Origin: DATFFO01 sp963744905
Lineage (GTDB): Bacteria; Actinomycetota; Acidimicrobiia; Spongiisociales; ZC4RG35
NCBI GenBank assembly: GCA_963744905.1
Contig: CAVUUV010000001.1
Location: forward strand, 1-64,000
Reading direction: 5' to 3'
Length of the DNA stretch: 64,000 bases
In this document: positions 1 to 7,677 of the stretch, piece by piece
Numbering within the stretch: the first letter of the stretch is position 1
Layout: each line of letters opens with the position of its first letter
Notes under the pieces: generated by a model
Told to the model about the DNA's origin: nothing
The model's database searches: none
Seen by the model: only the letters and a program-made list of their open reading frames with translations
Translations under genes and position numbers: made by a program

Positions 1-39
1 AAGGTCGTCACGGCCCCCGACGGCCGGCAGGTGCGGTGA
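1..39 (+). CDS. possible 3' end of an upstream gene
   Basis: Frame 1 is open from the window edge to a TGA at 37-39 and reads KVVTAPDGRQVR. It could be the last 12 residues of a gene that starts outside the window. Twelve codons are too few for any family call, so this is only a possible tail. Confidence 0.3.
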   Translation, partial: KVVTAPDGRQVR

Positions 40-105
40 CCTGGGCTCAGTGCGAGGGGGATAGGAGGTGCGCCCTCGGTACTGCTCCTTGCCCTTGTTT
101 TTCCG

Positions 106-816
106 TCATCGAGTATCCGCTGAGTCGCTCGCGGACAGGGTGGCGGTGCAGAGGGCGGGCTCCACGAATGGTTGGAGGCCCTCCACCGACACCGAGTCGC
201 CCAGCGCCTCGGCCATACCCCTGAGGATGCCCAGGTGGACCGAGCACACTACGTTTCCTCGTTGTCTGGCCAGGTCCCGGAAAGGGCAATCGTTGAGCCT
301 GATCACGATTCGCCTCCTGTCTCGATGTTCCTCGGGGTCGAATCCGAGCTCAGCCAGAGTGGCGAGGATGCGTTCCACCACTTCCGCCGGATCCAGCTTC
401 TGGTACGGGGCCGGCCGATCGACGAGGAATTGACCCCAGGTCCGTCCCGCCTCCTCGGCAGCCCCCGCCGGGTCGGCCAGGGTCGCCGCCATATATCCGG
501 CCAGCACCTCGGCCAAGAACCGATACCCATCGGAAGCAGCAGAGCGCGTCTCGCCAGGGCCAGCCTCGTAGAGCATTCTCGGTCTTCCGGGTCGGGTCCG
601 TTCTTCGGGGCGCCGGGTTACCAATCCGGCCTCGGCGAGCACAGAGAGATGTTGGCGGACGGTGTTGGGGTGCAGCCCGATCCGTTCGGACAGAGCCTTC
701 ACCTCGAGAGGGCCTTCGTCGTCGAGCAGCCGAAGGAGACGCCTCCGGTTGGAGTCGGCCAGAGCCCGATAGATCAGCCCGCTTCGTTCCCCAAACGGAC
801 GATGAGCAGCTTCCAT
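106..816 (-). CDS. ArsR/SufR-like winged-helix regulator with C-terminal cysteines
   Basis: A 236-residue predicted cytosolic transcriptional regulator. Residues about 15-70 form an ArsR-type winged helix (LADSNRRRLLRLL, then IGLHPNTVRQHLSVL). The C-terminal half contains NDCPF (C177), VVCSVH (C191, H194) and a last cysteine at C223. Similar cysteine-bearing C-terminal domains occur in SufR-type regulators, where they bind a [4Fe-4S] cluster, but the spacing here (C-x13-C-x31-C) is not the textbook SufR spacing, so a redox or Fe-S sensor is inference. The gene is divergent from the molybdoenzyme operon with about 200 bp between the two starts, which makes it the obvious candidate local regulator. 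The start is the ATG ending at 816. Confidence 0.75.
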   Translation of the reverse strand: MEAAHRPFGERSGLIYRALADSNRRRLLRLLDDEGPLEVKALSERIGLHPNTVRQHLSVLAEAGLVTRRPEERTRPGRPRMLYEAGPGETRSAASDGYRFLAEVLAGYMAATLADPAGAAEEAGRTWGQFLVDRPAPYQKLDPAEVVERILATLAELGFDPEEHRDRRRIVIRLNDCPFRDLARQRGNVVCSVHLGILRGMAEALGDSVSVEGLQPFVEPALCTATLSASDSADTR

Positions 817-862
817 GGATTACCTGCTGAGAAGCGTATAAACAATGTGTAACGAGTTAATA

Positions 863-899
863 GGGTCCTTGGGCCCTGGAGGCAGGGGACTTTAGACCC
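863..899. promoter_or_regulatory. pair of DosR/DevR-like boxes upstream of the nxr-like operon
   Basis: Two imperfect 14-bp palindromes fit the form GGGNC-N4-GNCCC: GGGTCCTTGGGCCC at 863-876 and GGGACTTTAGACCC at 886-899, with centres 23 bp apart. The second differs by one base from the mycobacterial DosR core GGGACTTTAGTCCC. They lie 120-156 bp before the alpha-subunit ATG in the divergent intergenic region. Paired boxes about two helical turns apart are usual for DosR targets. That a DosR-type hypoxia regulator exists in this genome is inference; none is encoded in the window. Confidence 0.45.
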
Positions 900-1018
900 T
901 GGGGGATGAGGGCCATGGCCGCTTTGTTGGGGCCAATGGCGACTGATCGACCCGGTTCTGGTTCTACGACCGCACCGATCGCCGTCTCTGTTCTCGGTCG
1001 TTGCCGGGAGGATTGAAG

Positions 1019-4000
1019 ATGGCCCGGATCACCCGCCGTCATTTCATTCGGATAGCGGGTGGTACCGGCCTGGCCGCCCTGGTGGGGGCACTGGATCTCG
1101 ACCTCCTGGCCCTGGAGGGTGTTCCCGGCATCGACAATCCCCTGTTGACGTATCCCAATCGTGACTGGGAGAAGATCTATCGGGATCAGTATTCCTACGA
1201 CGGCAGTTTCACCGTCATCTGCGCCCCCAACGACACCCACATGTGCCGGCTGCGCGCCTTCACCCGTAACGGTGTGGTGTTGCGTCTCGAGCAGAACTAC
1301 GACGGTGATCGCTACGGGGATCCGCAGGGAAACAGCTCCACGGCGCACTGGAATCCGAGGGGCTGTCTGAAGGGCTACACCCTGCACCGGCGAGTGTACG
1401 GGCCATACCGGCTACGCGGGCCGATCCTGCGCAAAGGATGGAAGGAGTGGGCCGACGACGGCTTCCCGTCCCTGTCCGACGATCCCCAACTCCGCACCAG
1501 GTATCGCTTCGACGACCGCGGGAACGACTCGTTCGTACGGGTGAGCTGGGACGAGATAGACGACTACACCAGTCGCGGTCTGATGGCGATCGCAGGCACT
1601 TACTCGGGGGAGGAGGGAAGGCGTCGTCTCATCGACCAGGATGGATACGAGCCCGAGATGCTCGAGTTTTGGGAGTCGTCGGGTGTCCGCACCATGAAGT
1701 TCGGCTCTTCGCTGCCCCCACATGGGGTGGCCGGCAAGTTCGGGATATTCCGCTTCGCCAATATGTTGGCCCTGCTCGATGCCGCGGTGCGAGGGGCAGG
1801 CCCGGAGGAGGCGAAGGGAGCGCGCGGTTGGTCCGAGTACACGTGGCGTGGTGACCAGGCTCCGGGGTTCCCGTTCGTCCACGGGCTGCAGACGACGGAA
1901 GTCGATTTCAACGACCTCCGTCACAGTCGCCTCCTCATCCAGGTCGGAAAGAACCTGGTCGAGAACAAGATGCCGGAGAGCCACTGGTTCCAGGAGATCA
2001 TCGAGCGCGGAGGCAAGGTGGTCTCGATCGTTCCCGAGTACGGCGCCCAGTCGTCCAAGTCGGACTACTGGATCCCGGTCCGAGCCGGTCTGTCGGACAC
2101 TGCCGTCTTTCTTTACCTCGCCCGAGAGCTCATATACCGGGAGCTCTACGACCTCGACTTCGTCAACCGCTTCACCGATCTTCCCCTCCTGATCCGGTTG
2201 GACACCTTGCGACGGCTGAGGGCGGATGAGGTATTCGCCGATCATGAGCCGCTGCTCGACCCTACGGGCCCGAGTTTCACCCTCCACGGCATGACTGCCG
2301 AGGAGTACGAGGTCATCGGTGATCGGGTGGTGCGCGACACGGCCGGGCAGTTGCGGGCCATCAGCCGGGAGACCGTGGGGGACCGTCTGGGAGAGCTGGG
2401 TATAGACCCCGAGATCGACTGGCGGGGCTCGATCCGGCTCGCCGACGGAACCGAGGTCGAGGTGGCCACCGGGTTCCACCTCTACCGGGAGCATCTGGCC
2501 GACTACGACCTGGACACGGTGGCCGACATCACCGGCGCTCCCCGTGATCTTCTCCAGAGGCTGCTCGAGGACGTATCCACTATCCGCCCCATGTCGATCC
2601 ACGTCGGTGAGGGCGTCAACCACTACTTCCATGCCACGCTGCACAACCGGGCCACATACCTGGTGGCGATGCTGACCGGACAGGTCGCCGGTCCGGGAGC
2701 GGGAGTGAGCACCTGGGCCGGCAACTACAAGGGTGGCATCTTCCATGGGGCTCCCTGGTTCGGTCCCGGCGTGGGCGGCTACGTCAACGAGGATCCGTTC
2801 TCGCCGCTGGTGGGCGACGACGACACCTACACCTTCGATGACATTCATCACTACGCCCACGACGAGGAACCCGGTTACTGGGGGTACGGCGAACGCCCCC
2901 TCATCGTCGATACGCCCGAGGAGGGACGCAAGGTTTTCACCGGTCGGACCCACATGCCCACCCCCACCAAGGTGCTCTGGTACAACAACGCCAACCTGAT
3001 CAACCAGGCCAAGTGGGCCTATCACCTGATCAAGAACGTCAATCCCAGGGTCGACATGATCGTCGACCAGCAGATCGAGTGGACCGGATCGGCCGAGTTC
3101 GCCGACGTTATCCTTCCCGCCAACAGCTGGCTGGAGTTCGAAACCATCGAGATGGGCGGCTCCTGCTCCAACCCCTTCCTCCAGCTGTGGAAGGGCGGAA
3201 TCAAGCCGCTCTACGACAGCAGGGACGATGTGGCGATCTTCGCCGGAATCGCCCGAGCCCTGGCCGGGCTGACGGGAGAGCAGCGCTTCGCCGACTACTT
3301 CAAGTTCGCCAGCGAAGGTCGGCCGGAGGTCTACCTGGACCGGGTGCTGAAGGCGTCGTTCACCACCGAGGGCTACACCGTCGACGACATCATGTCCGGC
3401 AAGTACGGAGAGCCGGGGGGTGCGCTCATGCAATACCGGACCTACCCCCGTATCCCCTTCTGGGAGCAGATCCACGACAGCCTTCCCTTTTACACAGACA
3501 CGGGACGGATGAACGCCTACTGCGACATCCCCGAGGCCATCGACTACGGGGAGAACCTGATCGTCCATCGCGAGGCGGTGGAAGCCACGCCCTATCTGCC
3601 CAACGTGATCGTTTCTTCCAGTCCGTGGATCCGTCCCAGGGATTACGGCATCTCCCCCGACGACCTCGACCCCGACCGGCGCCAGGTTCGCAACATTGCC
3701 ATGGCCTGGAGCGAGGTTCGCAAGACGGCCAACCCTCTCTTCGAGCAGGGATTCCGCTTCCTGTGCCTGACCCCCAAGTCGCGCCATTCGGTTCACTCCT
3801 CGTGGGCGGTCACCGACTGGCACTGGATCTGGAACAACAACTTCGGAGATCCTCAGCGCAGCGACACACGGATGCCCGGGGTGGGTGACGCCCAGCTTCA
3901 CATGAGTCCCACCGACGCCGAGAGCCTCGGCCTGGAGATCGGCGACTGGGTGTGGATCGACGCCAATCCCGCCGATCGCCCCTACGTCGGCGCTACCGCC

Positions 4001-4483
4001 GATGACCCCTTCTATGAGGCGGCTCGACTGATGGCGCGGGTCACCGTCAATCCCTCCTATCCGCCCGGGGTGACCATGATCAAACACGCCTTCTACATGG
4101 CCACCCCCAGGACGGTCCGGGCTCAGGCAACCCGAGCCGACGGCCGGGCCCTGGCCGAGACCGGCTACCAGGCCAGCTTCCGCCATGGCAGCCAGCAATC
4201 GCTCACCCGGGGCTGGGCCCCGCCCATGCACCAGACCGATTCTCTATTCCACAAGAAGAAAGGCGTCATGGGCTTCGTATTCGGATACGAAGAGGACAAC
4301 CACGCCATAAACACCGTTCCCAAAGAGACCCTGGTCAGGATCGCCAAGGCCGAGGCGGGTGGTCCCAACGGGACGGGCGCCTGGTCGGGAGCGACCACCG
4401 GCAAGGCTCCCGGGGGCGAGGACCGCTTCATGGAGAGATACCTGGCCGGCCAACTGGTCACCATCAAGGGGAGGGCGACTTGA
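1019..4483 (+). CDS. periplasmic nitrite oxidoreductase / nitrate reductase-like molybdopterin alpha subunit
   Basis: Catalytic subunit of a type II DMSO-reductase-family enzyme, 1154 residues. The start is taken at ATG 1019, which has GGGAGGA 7 bp upstream; a TTG at 1001 would add 6 residues. A Tat signal is visible (RRHFIRIAGG), so the enzyme is exported folded. C68-x3-D72-x3-C76-x39-C116 matches the FS0 cluster site of NarG (H-x3-C-x3-C-x34-C) with Asp in the second place. VDF with D296 aligns with the Asp that binds Mo in NarG. The text CAPNDTHMC ... WNPRGCLKGYT ... RRVYGPYRLRGP is what I remember from Nitrospira-type NxrA and related periplasmic NarG proteins. Sequence alone cannot say whether it oxidises nitrite or reduces nitrate. 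First gene of a tightly overlapping operon. Confidence 0.85.
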   Translation: MARITRRHFIRIAGGTGLAALVGALDLDLLALEGVPGIDNPLLTYPNRDWEKIYRDQYSYDGSFTVICAPNDTHMCRLRAFTRNGVVLRLEQNYDGDRYGDPQGNSSTAHWNPRGCLKGYTLHRRVYGPYRLRGPILRKGWKEWADDGFPSLSDDPQLRTRYRFDDRGNDSFVRVSWDEIDDYTSRGLMAIAGTYSGEEGRRRLIDQDGYEPEMLEFWESSGVRTMKFGSSLPPHGVAGKFGIFRFANMLALLDAAVRGAGPEEAKGARGWSEYTWRGDQAPGFPFVHGLQTTEVDFNDLRHSRLLIQVGKNLVENKMPESHWFQEIIERGGKVVSIVPEYGAQSSKSDYWIPVRAGLSDTAVFLYLARELIYRELYDLDFVNRFTDLPLLIRLDTLRRLRADEVFADHEPLLDPTGPSFTLHGMTAEEYEVIGDRVVRDTAGQLRAISRETVGDRLGELGIDPEIDWRGSIRLADGTEVEVATGFHLYREHLADYDLDTVADITGAPRDLLQRLLEDVSTIRPMSIHVGEGVNHYFHATLHNRATYLVAMLTGQVAGPGAGVSTWAGNYKGGIFHGAPWFGPGVGGYVNEDPFSPLVGDDDTYTFDDIHHYAHDEEPGYWGYGERPLIVDTPEEGRKVFTGRTHMPTPTKVLWYNNANLINQAKWAYHLIKNVNPRVDMIVDQQIEWTGSAEFADVILPANSWLEFETIEMGGSCSNPFLQLWKGGIKPLYDSRDDVAIFAGIARALAGLTGEQRFADYFKFASEGRPEVYLDRVLKASFTTEGYTVDDIMSGKYGEPGGALMQYRTYPRIPFWEQIHDSLPFYTDTGRMNAYCDIPEAIDYGENLIVHREAVEATPYLPNVIVSSSPWIRPRDYGISPDDLDPDRRQVRNIAMAWSEVRKTANPLFEQGFRFLCLTPKSRHSVHSSWAVTDWHWIWNNNFGDPQRSDTRMPGVGDAQLHMSPTDAESLGLEIGDWVWIDANPADRPYVGATADDPFYEAARLMARVTVNPSYPPGVTMIKHAFYMATPRTVRAQATRADGRALAETGYQASFRHGSQQSLTRGWAPPMHQTDSLFHKKKGVMGFVFGYEEDNHAINTVPKETLVRIAKAEAGGPNGTGAWSGATTGKAPGGEDRFMERYLAGQLVTIKGRAT

Positions 4484-4731
4484 AGGGACTGGATAGGGAC
4501 GATCCCTTCGAGCTGGTCGGAGCCAGCTTCGAGGTCACGGACGCCGAGCGGGCGGATACCCAAGCGGCACGTTGTCTGGTGGAGGAGTTCGCCCTGTCGG
4601 GGTTCAGTGCCGGCGAGGTCCTTCGGCTGTTCGAGTCTCCCCTATACAGCCATTCCCATGCCATCTATCACCGCCGGGGAGCCGGGTTCGTGCAGCAACT
4701 GATCGACCAGGTATTTGGGGGCTCTTCGTGA
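4480..4731 (+). CDS. small protein encoded between alpha and beta subunits
   Basis: An 83-residue soluble protein whose TTG start overlaps the alpha stop (TTGA) and whose stop overlaps the beta GTG, so it is translationally coupled on both sides. There is no signal peptide, membrane segment or cluster motif, and only one cysteine (AARCLVEEFALSG). The middle and C-terminus look helical and contain FESPLYSHSHAIYHRRG. I do not recognise a named family. Position suggests an assembly factor or small accessory subunit of the molybdoenzyme; that is inference. The strict overlaps and high-GC codon use argue that it is a real gene. Confidence 0.65.
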   Translation: MKGLDRDDPFELVGASFEVTDAERADTQAARCLVEEFALSGFSAGEVLRLFESPLYSHSHAIYHRRGAGFVQQLIDQVFGGSS

Positions 4732-5954
4732 CCACCACCTACAACTGGCATCTGGGCCGCGACATGGACTACCGCTTCGAGGGAGGAGGAGCGAAGCGCC
4801 AGTTCGCGGCGGTGTTCAACATCAATCGTTGCATCGCCTGTCAGACCTGCACCATGGCGTGCAAGTCGACCTGGACCTTCTCTCCCGGTCAAGAGCTGAT
4901 GTGGTGGAACAACGTGGAGACCAAGCCCTACGGCGGCTATCCCCGTAACTGGGACGTCAACCTCCTGCAGTTGTTGGAGAGCGCCAACCCCGGGGGCCAG
5001 GTGTGGGACACGGCCAATGAGTCGGCGGGCGCACCTTACGGCCGGTTCGAGGGGAAGACGGTCTTCGAGGCCGCCGGCCCCCAAGAGCGAGCCGTGGGCT
5101 ATCTGCCCAGTGACGAGGAGTGGAAGGGCCCCAACCGTTTCGAGGACCACGGGACCGGATGGTCGGCCCGGGGCACCAGTCTTCCCGAGCACGAGGGGTG
5201 GTTCTTCTACCTGGCTCGCATCTGCAACCACTGCACCTACCCGGCCTGTCTGGCTGCTTGCCCCCGCAACGCCATCTACAAGCGTCCCGAGGACGGGATC
5301 GTGCTGATCGACCAGGAGAGATGCCGGGGCTATCGCAAGTGTGTCGAGGCCTGTCCCTACAAGAAGGCCATGTATCGCCCCACCACCGGTACCTCTGAGA
5401 AGTGCATCGGGTGCTACCCGAGAGTGGAGGGCACCGACCCCATCACCGGCGGCCAACCAATGGAACCGAGGTGCATGGCGGCGTGCGTGGGCAAGATCCG
5501 CCTTCAGGGCCTGGTAGATGTGGAACCGGATGGGACCTGGACGAGGGCGCCCGACCACCCCCTGTATTTCCTGGTCCATGAAGAGCGGGTGGCTCTCCCG
5601 CTCTACCCCCAATTCGGCACCCAGCCCAACATCTATTACATCCCGCCCCGCTGGGTCCCTCGTGAGTACCTCCATCAGATGTTCGGCCCGGGTGTCGATC
5701 ACGCCCTGGAGCGTTACACCCGGCCTTCCCGGCGGCTACTCGCCGTCCTCCAGCTCTTTCGTGCCTCCCAGCACACCCTCTTCTCCTTCGATGTGGAAGA
5801 GGGGCCGAAGGTCGGCGAGATCAATGTGGGCGGAGAGCCATACGAGATCTTCAACGACACCGCGGTCGGCTTCGACGACAACGGACATGAGGTCGTCCGT
5901 ATCCAGGTCGAGGAGCCCCTGTACGAGCGCCCATCGAAGCTGAACTCGATATGA
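4728..5954 (+). CDS. nitrite oxidoreductase / nitrate reductase-like iron-sulfur beta subunit
   Basis: Electron-transfer subunit of the molybdoenzyme, 408 residues, close to the usual NxrB/NarH-like size for the periplasmic clade. It holds four cysteine groups: C35-x2-C38-x2-C41-x3-C45 (CIACQTCTMAC), CNHCTYPACLAACP, CRGYRKCVEACPYKK and CIGCYPR...CMAACVGK. In the third group Tyr takes the place where NarH has Trp instead of Cys, so three [4Fe-4S] and one [3Fe-4S] cluster are expected. There is no signal peptide, so it probably leaves the cell with the Tat-exported alpha subunit. The GTG start overlaps the stop of the small protein before it. Confidence 0.88.
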   Translation: MTTTYNWHLGRDMDYRFEGGGAKRQFAAVFNINRCIACQTCTMACKSTWTFSPGQELMWWNNVETKPYGGYPRNWDVNLLQLLESANPGGQVWDTANESAGAPYGRFEGKTVFEAAGPQERAVGYLPSDEEWKGPNRFEDHGTGWSARGTSLPEHEGWFFYLARICNHCTYPACLAACPRNAIYKRPEDGIVLIDQERCRGYRKCVEACPYKKAMYRPTTGTSEKCIGCYPRVEGTDPITGGQPMEPRCMAACVGKIRLQGLVDVEPDGTWTRAPDHPLYFLVHEERVALPLYPQFGTQPNIYYIPPRWVPREYLHQMFGPGVDHALERYTRPSRRLLAVLQLFRASQHTLFSFDVEEGPKVGEINVGGEPYEIFNDTAVGFDDNGHEVVRIQVEEPLYERPSKLNSI

Positions 5955-6688
5955 GCAGGCTAGAAGCCGTACCGGAGATCATCGAGGCGGCCGGACGGTC
6001 GGTGGTCTACTCGCTGCTGGCCACCGGTTGGGCTCTCCCCACATCTGTTCGGCTGGCGACGATCGAGGCGAGGCTGCTGCCCGCTGTCACCGCCCTCGAC
6101 CTTCCGCCGTCCCTGACCGAGAAGGTTCGAGCCCTGCCCGCCTGTGTCCCGGCGGACGTGGAGGCCATGCGTGACGATCACATGGCTCTGTTCCCGCCCA
6201 TCGCTTCCCAGGATGCTCCCGGCTACGAGACCGGCTACCGGGGTCACGACGTCTTCCAGCAGGCGGCGTTGTTGGCAGACGTCGCCGGCTTCTACCGGGC
6301 CCATGGTCTCCGGGCCGGTGGCAGCGAGAAGGAACGGCTCGATCACATAACGGTGGAGCTCGAGTTCATGGCCATCCTGGGGCGAAAGGAGGTGCTGGCA
6401 CTCCAGGGCGGTCAGTTCGACAACGCCCGCGTCTGTCAGGAGACGGGTGCCCTCTTCCTGCGGGATCACCTTGGTTGCTGGGCCCCCTCCTTCGGGCGGC
6501 GGGCCTCGGCCATCACCGCCAGTCCCTGGTATCGGAGCCTCGGCACCCTGACGGCCCTGTGGGTGGAGGAGGACGTAGCCGCGGCAGGAGTGGAGCCGGC
6601 GGAGATGGTAGAGGAGCCTTTGCCTCAGCCCCCGCCCGATGACGGAGCGTGTGGGCCATGTCCCGTGCCTGTGGCGGGTTCTTCATGA
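5951..6688 (+). CDS. TorD/DmsD-like molybdoenzyme chaperone
   Basis: A 245-residue cytosolic all-helical protein of the TorD/NarJ type, expected to bind the alpha subunit and hold it back from Tat export until the Mo cofactor is in place. Visible are a helical N-terminus (GRSVVYSLLATGWALP), the central DDHMALFPP segment, corresponding to the acidic loop of the family, and DHITVELEFMAILGRKEVLA, typical of the second half. The tail is proline-rich and ends with CGPCP. ATGA overlap with the beta gene. The family call rests on pattern and position; the exact subfamily is not resolved. Confidence 0.75.
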   Translation: MSRLEAVPEIIEAAGRSVVYSLLATGWALPTSVRLATIEARLLPAVTALDLPPSLTEKVRALPACVPADVEAMRDDHMALFPPIASQDAPGYETGYRGHDVFQQAALLADVAGFYRAHGLRAGGSEKERLDHITVELEFMAILGRKEVLALQGGQFDNARVCQETGALFLRDHLGCWAPSFGRRASAITASPWYRSLGTLTALWVEEDVAAAGVEPAEMVEEPLPQPPPDDGACGPCPVPVAGSS

Positions 6689-7677
6689 GAGGGTCGGCGC
6701 TCTCCAGGCTGGCCGCCGTCGTCGGGCTCGTGCTGGTGGCCGGGGTGCTTCGGGTCACCGACGCCAATCCGGCCATGGCCCAGACCCAGACCATCGGAGC
6801 ATGGCGGGTCTCCACTCAACCGAGCCTGGACGGATCGGCACCGGAGTGGCAATCGATCCTCCCGGTCTTTCTGCCCACCACTGCCCAGCAGATAACGCCA
6901 CCGATGGGCGGGGGCACCGTGGAGCGGTTGGCAGTGAGGGCGGTTCACTGGAACGATCGGCTCTACATGATGCTGGAGTGGGCCGACTCCACGGCGGACC
7001 TCTCCTCCGATCGTTACGAGCAGTTCAGCGATGCTGCCGCCATCGAGCTTCCCGCCGAGGCCGGCAGTGCCGTTCCATTCGTCTGCATGGGTCAGGCGGA
7101 TCAGGCAGTGAACATCTGGCAATGGCGCGGTGACCAGGAACAGCCCGTTCCTCGTCTGGCAGACAACGGCTATGTCGACTTCTATCCGTCGACGGACGAT
7201 CTCTACTACACCGCCCGGGCGGCCGGCAATCCTCTCTCCCAATCCGGGCGGTCCCCGGTGCAGAACCTGGTCGCCGGGGGTTTCGGTACCCTGCAGCCCT
7301 CCAATAGCGGCGGGCTCGACGGCTACGGGGTGTACTCGGGCGGGCGCTGGATGGTGGTTTTCTCCCGTTCGTTCGAGCCCGACGGGGAGTTGCAGCCCTC
7401 CTTCAGTGGTGACCGGCCGATCGACGTCGCCTTCGCCGTCTGGAACGGAAGCAAGAACGAGCGGGACGGCATCAAGTCCGTTTCCTCCTTCACCCGGCTC
7501 GTCATCAGTCCCGAGGACGCGCCTCGCCGGCCGGTGGCGGCCACCGACAACTGGCCGGCCTATTCGCCGTCGAATCCGATGACAGGCGTGGCTGCGGGGA
7601 TCATCGTGGTGTTCGCGGCACTGGCCATCTGGATGCTTCTGGGCCGTCGCCGAAGGGAACCGCATGGTGAGCAGTGA
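6685..7677 (+). CDS. ethylbenzene dehydrogenase-like heme b gamma subunit
   Basis: Exported heme subunit expected to pass electrons between the Fe-S subunit and the respiratory chain. The start is ATG 6685 (ATGA overlap), giving 330 residues with a signal peptide (LSRLAAVVGLVLVAGVL, ending near AMAQ). The EB_dh-type domain fills about residues 35-295. Candidate axial heme ligands, by analogy with EbdC, are M135 in VCMGQAD and K264 in ERDGIKSVSSF. A C-terminal membrane helix (GVAAGIIVVFAALAIWMLL) followed by RRRR anchors it, which differs from soluble gamma subunits. It corresponds to NxrC in nitrite oxidisers. Confidence 0.8.
   Translation: MRGSALSRLAAVVGLVLVAGVLRVTDANPAMAQTQTIGAWRVSTQPSLDGSAPEWQSILPVFLPTTAQQITPPMGGGTVERLAVRAVHWNDRLYMMLEWADSTADLSSDRYEQFSDAAAIELPAEAGSAVPFVCMGQADQAVNIWQWRGDQEQPVPRLADNGYVDFYPSTDDLYYTARAAGNPLSQSGRSPVQNLVAGGFGTLQPSNSGGLDGYGVYSGGRWMVVFSRSFEPDGELQPSFSGDRPIDVAFAVWNGSKNERDGIKSVSSFTRLVISPEDAPRRPVAATDNWPAYSPSNPMTGVAAGIIVVFAALAIWMLLGRRRREPHGEQ

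Noticed and set aside
1412..4231. Very long open frame on the minus strand opposite the alpha subunit
   Set aside because: Shadow of a GC-rich gene; the translation has no domain, and the plus-strand protein has clear motifs throughout.
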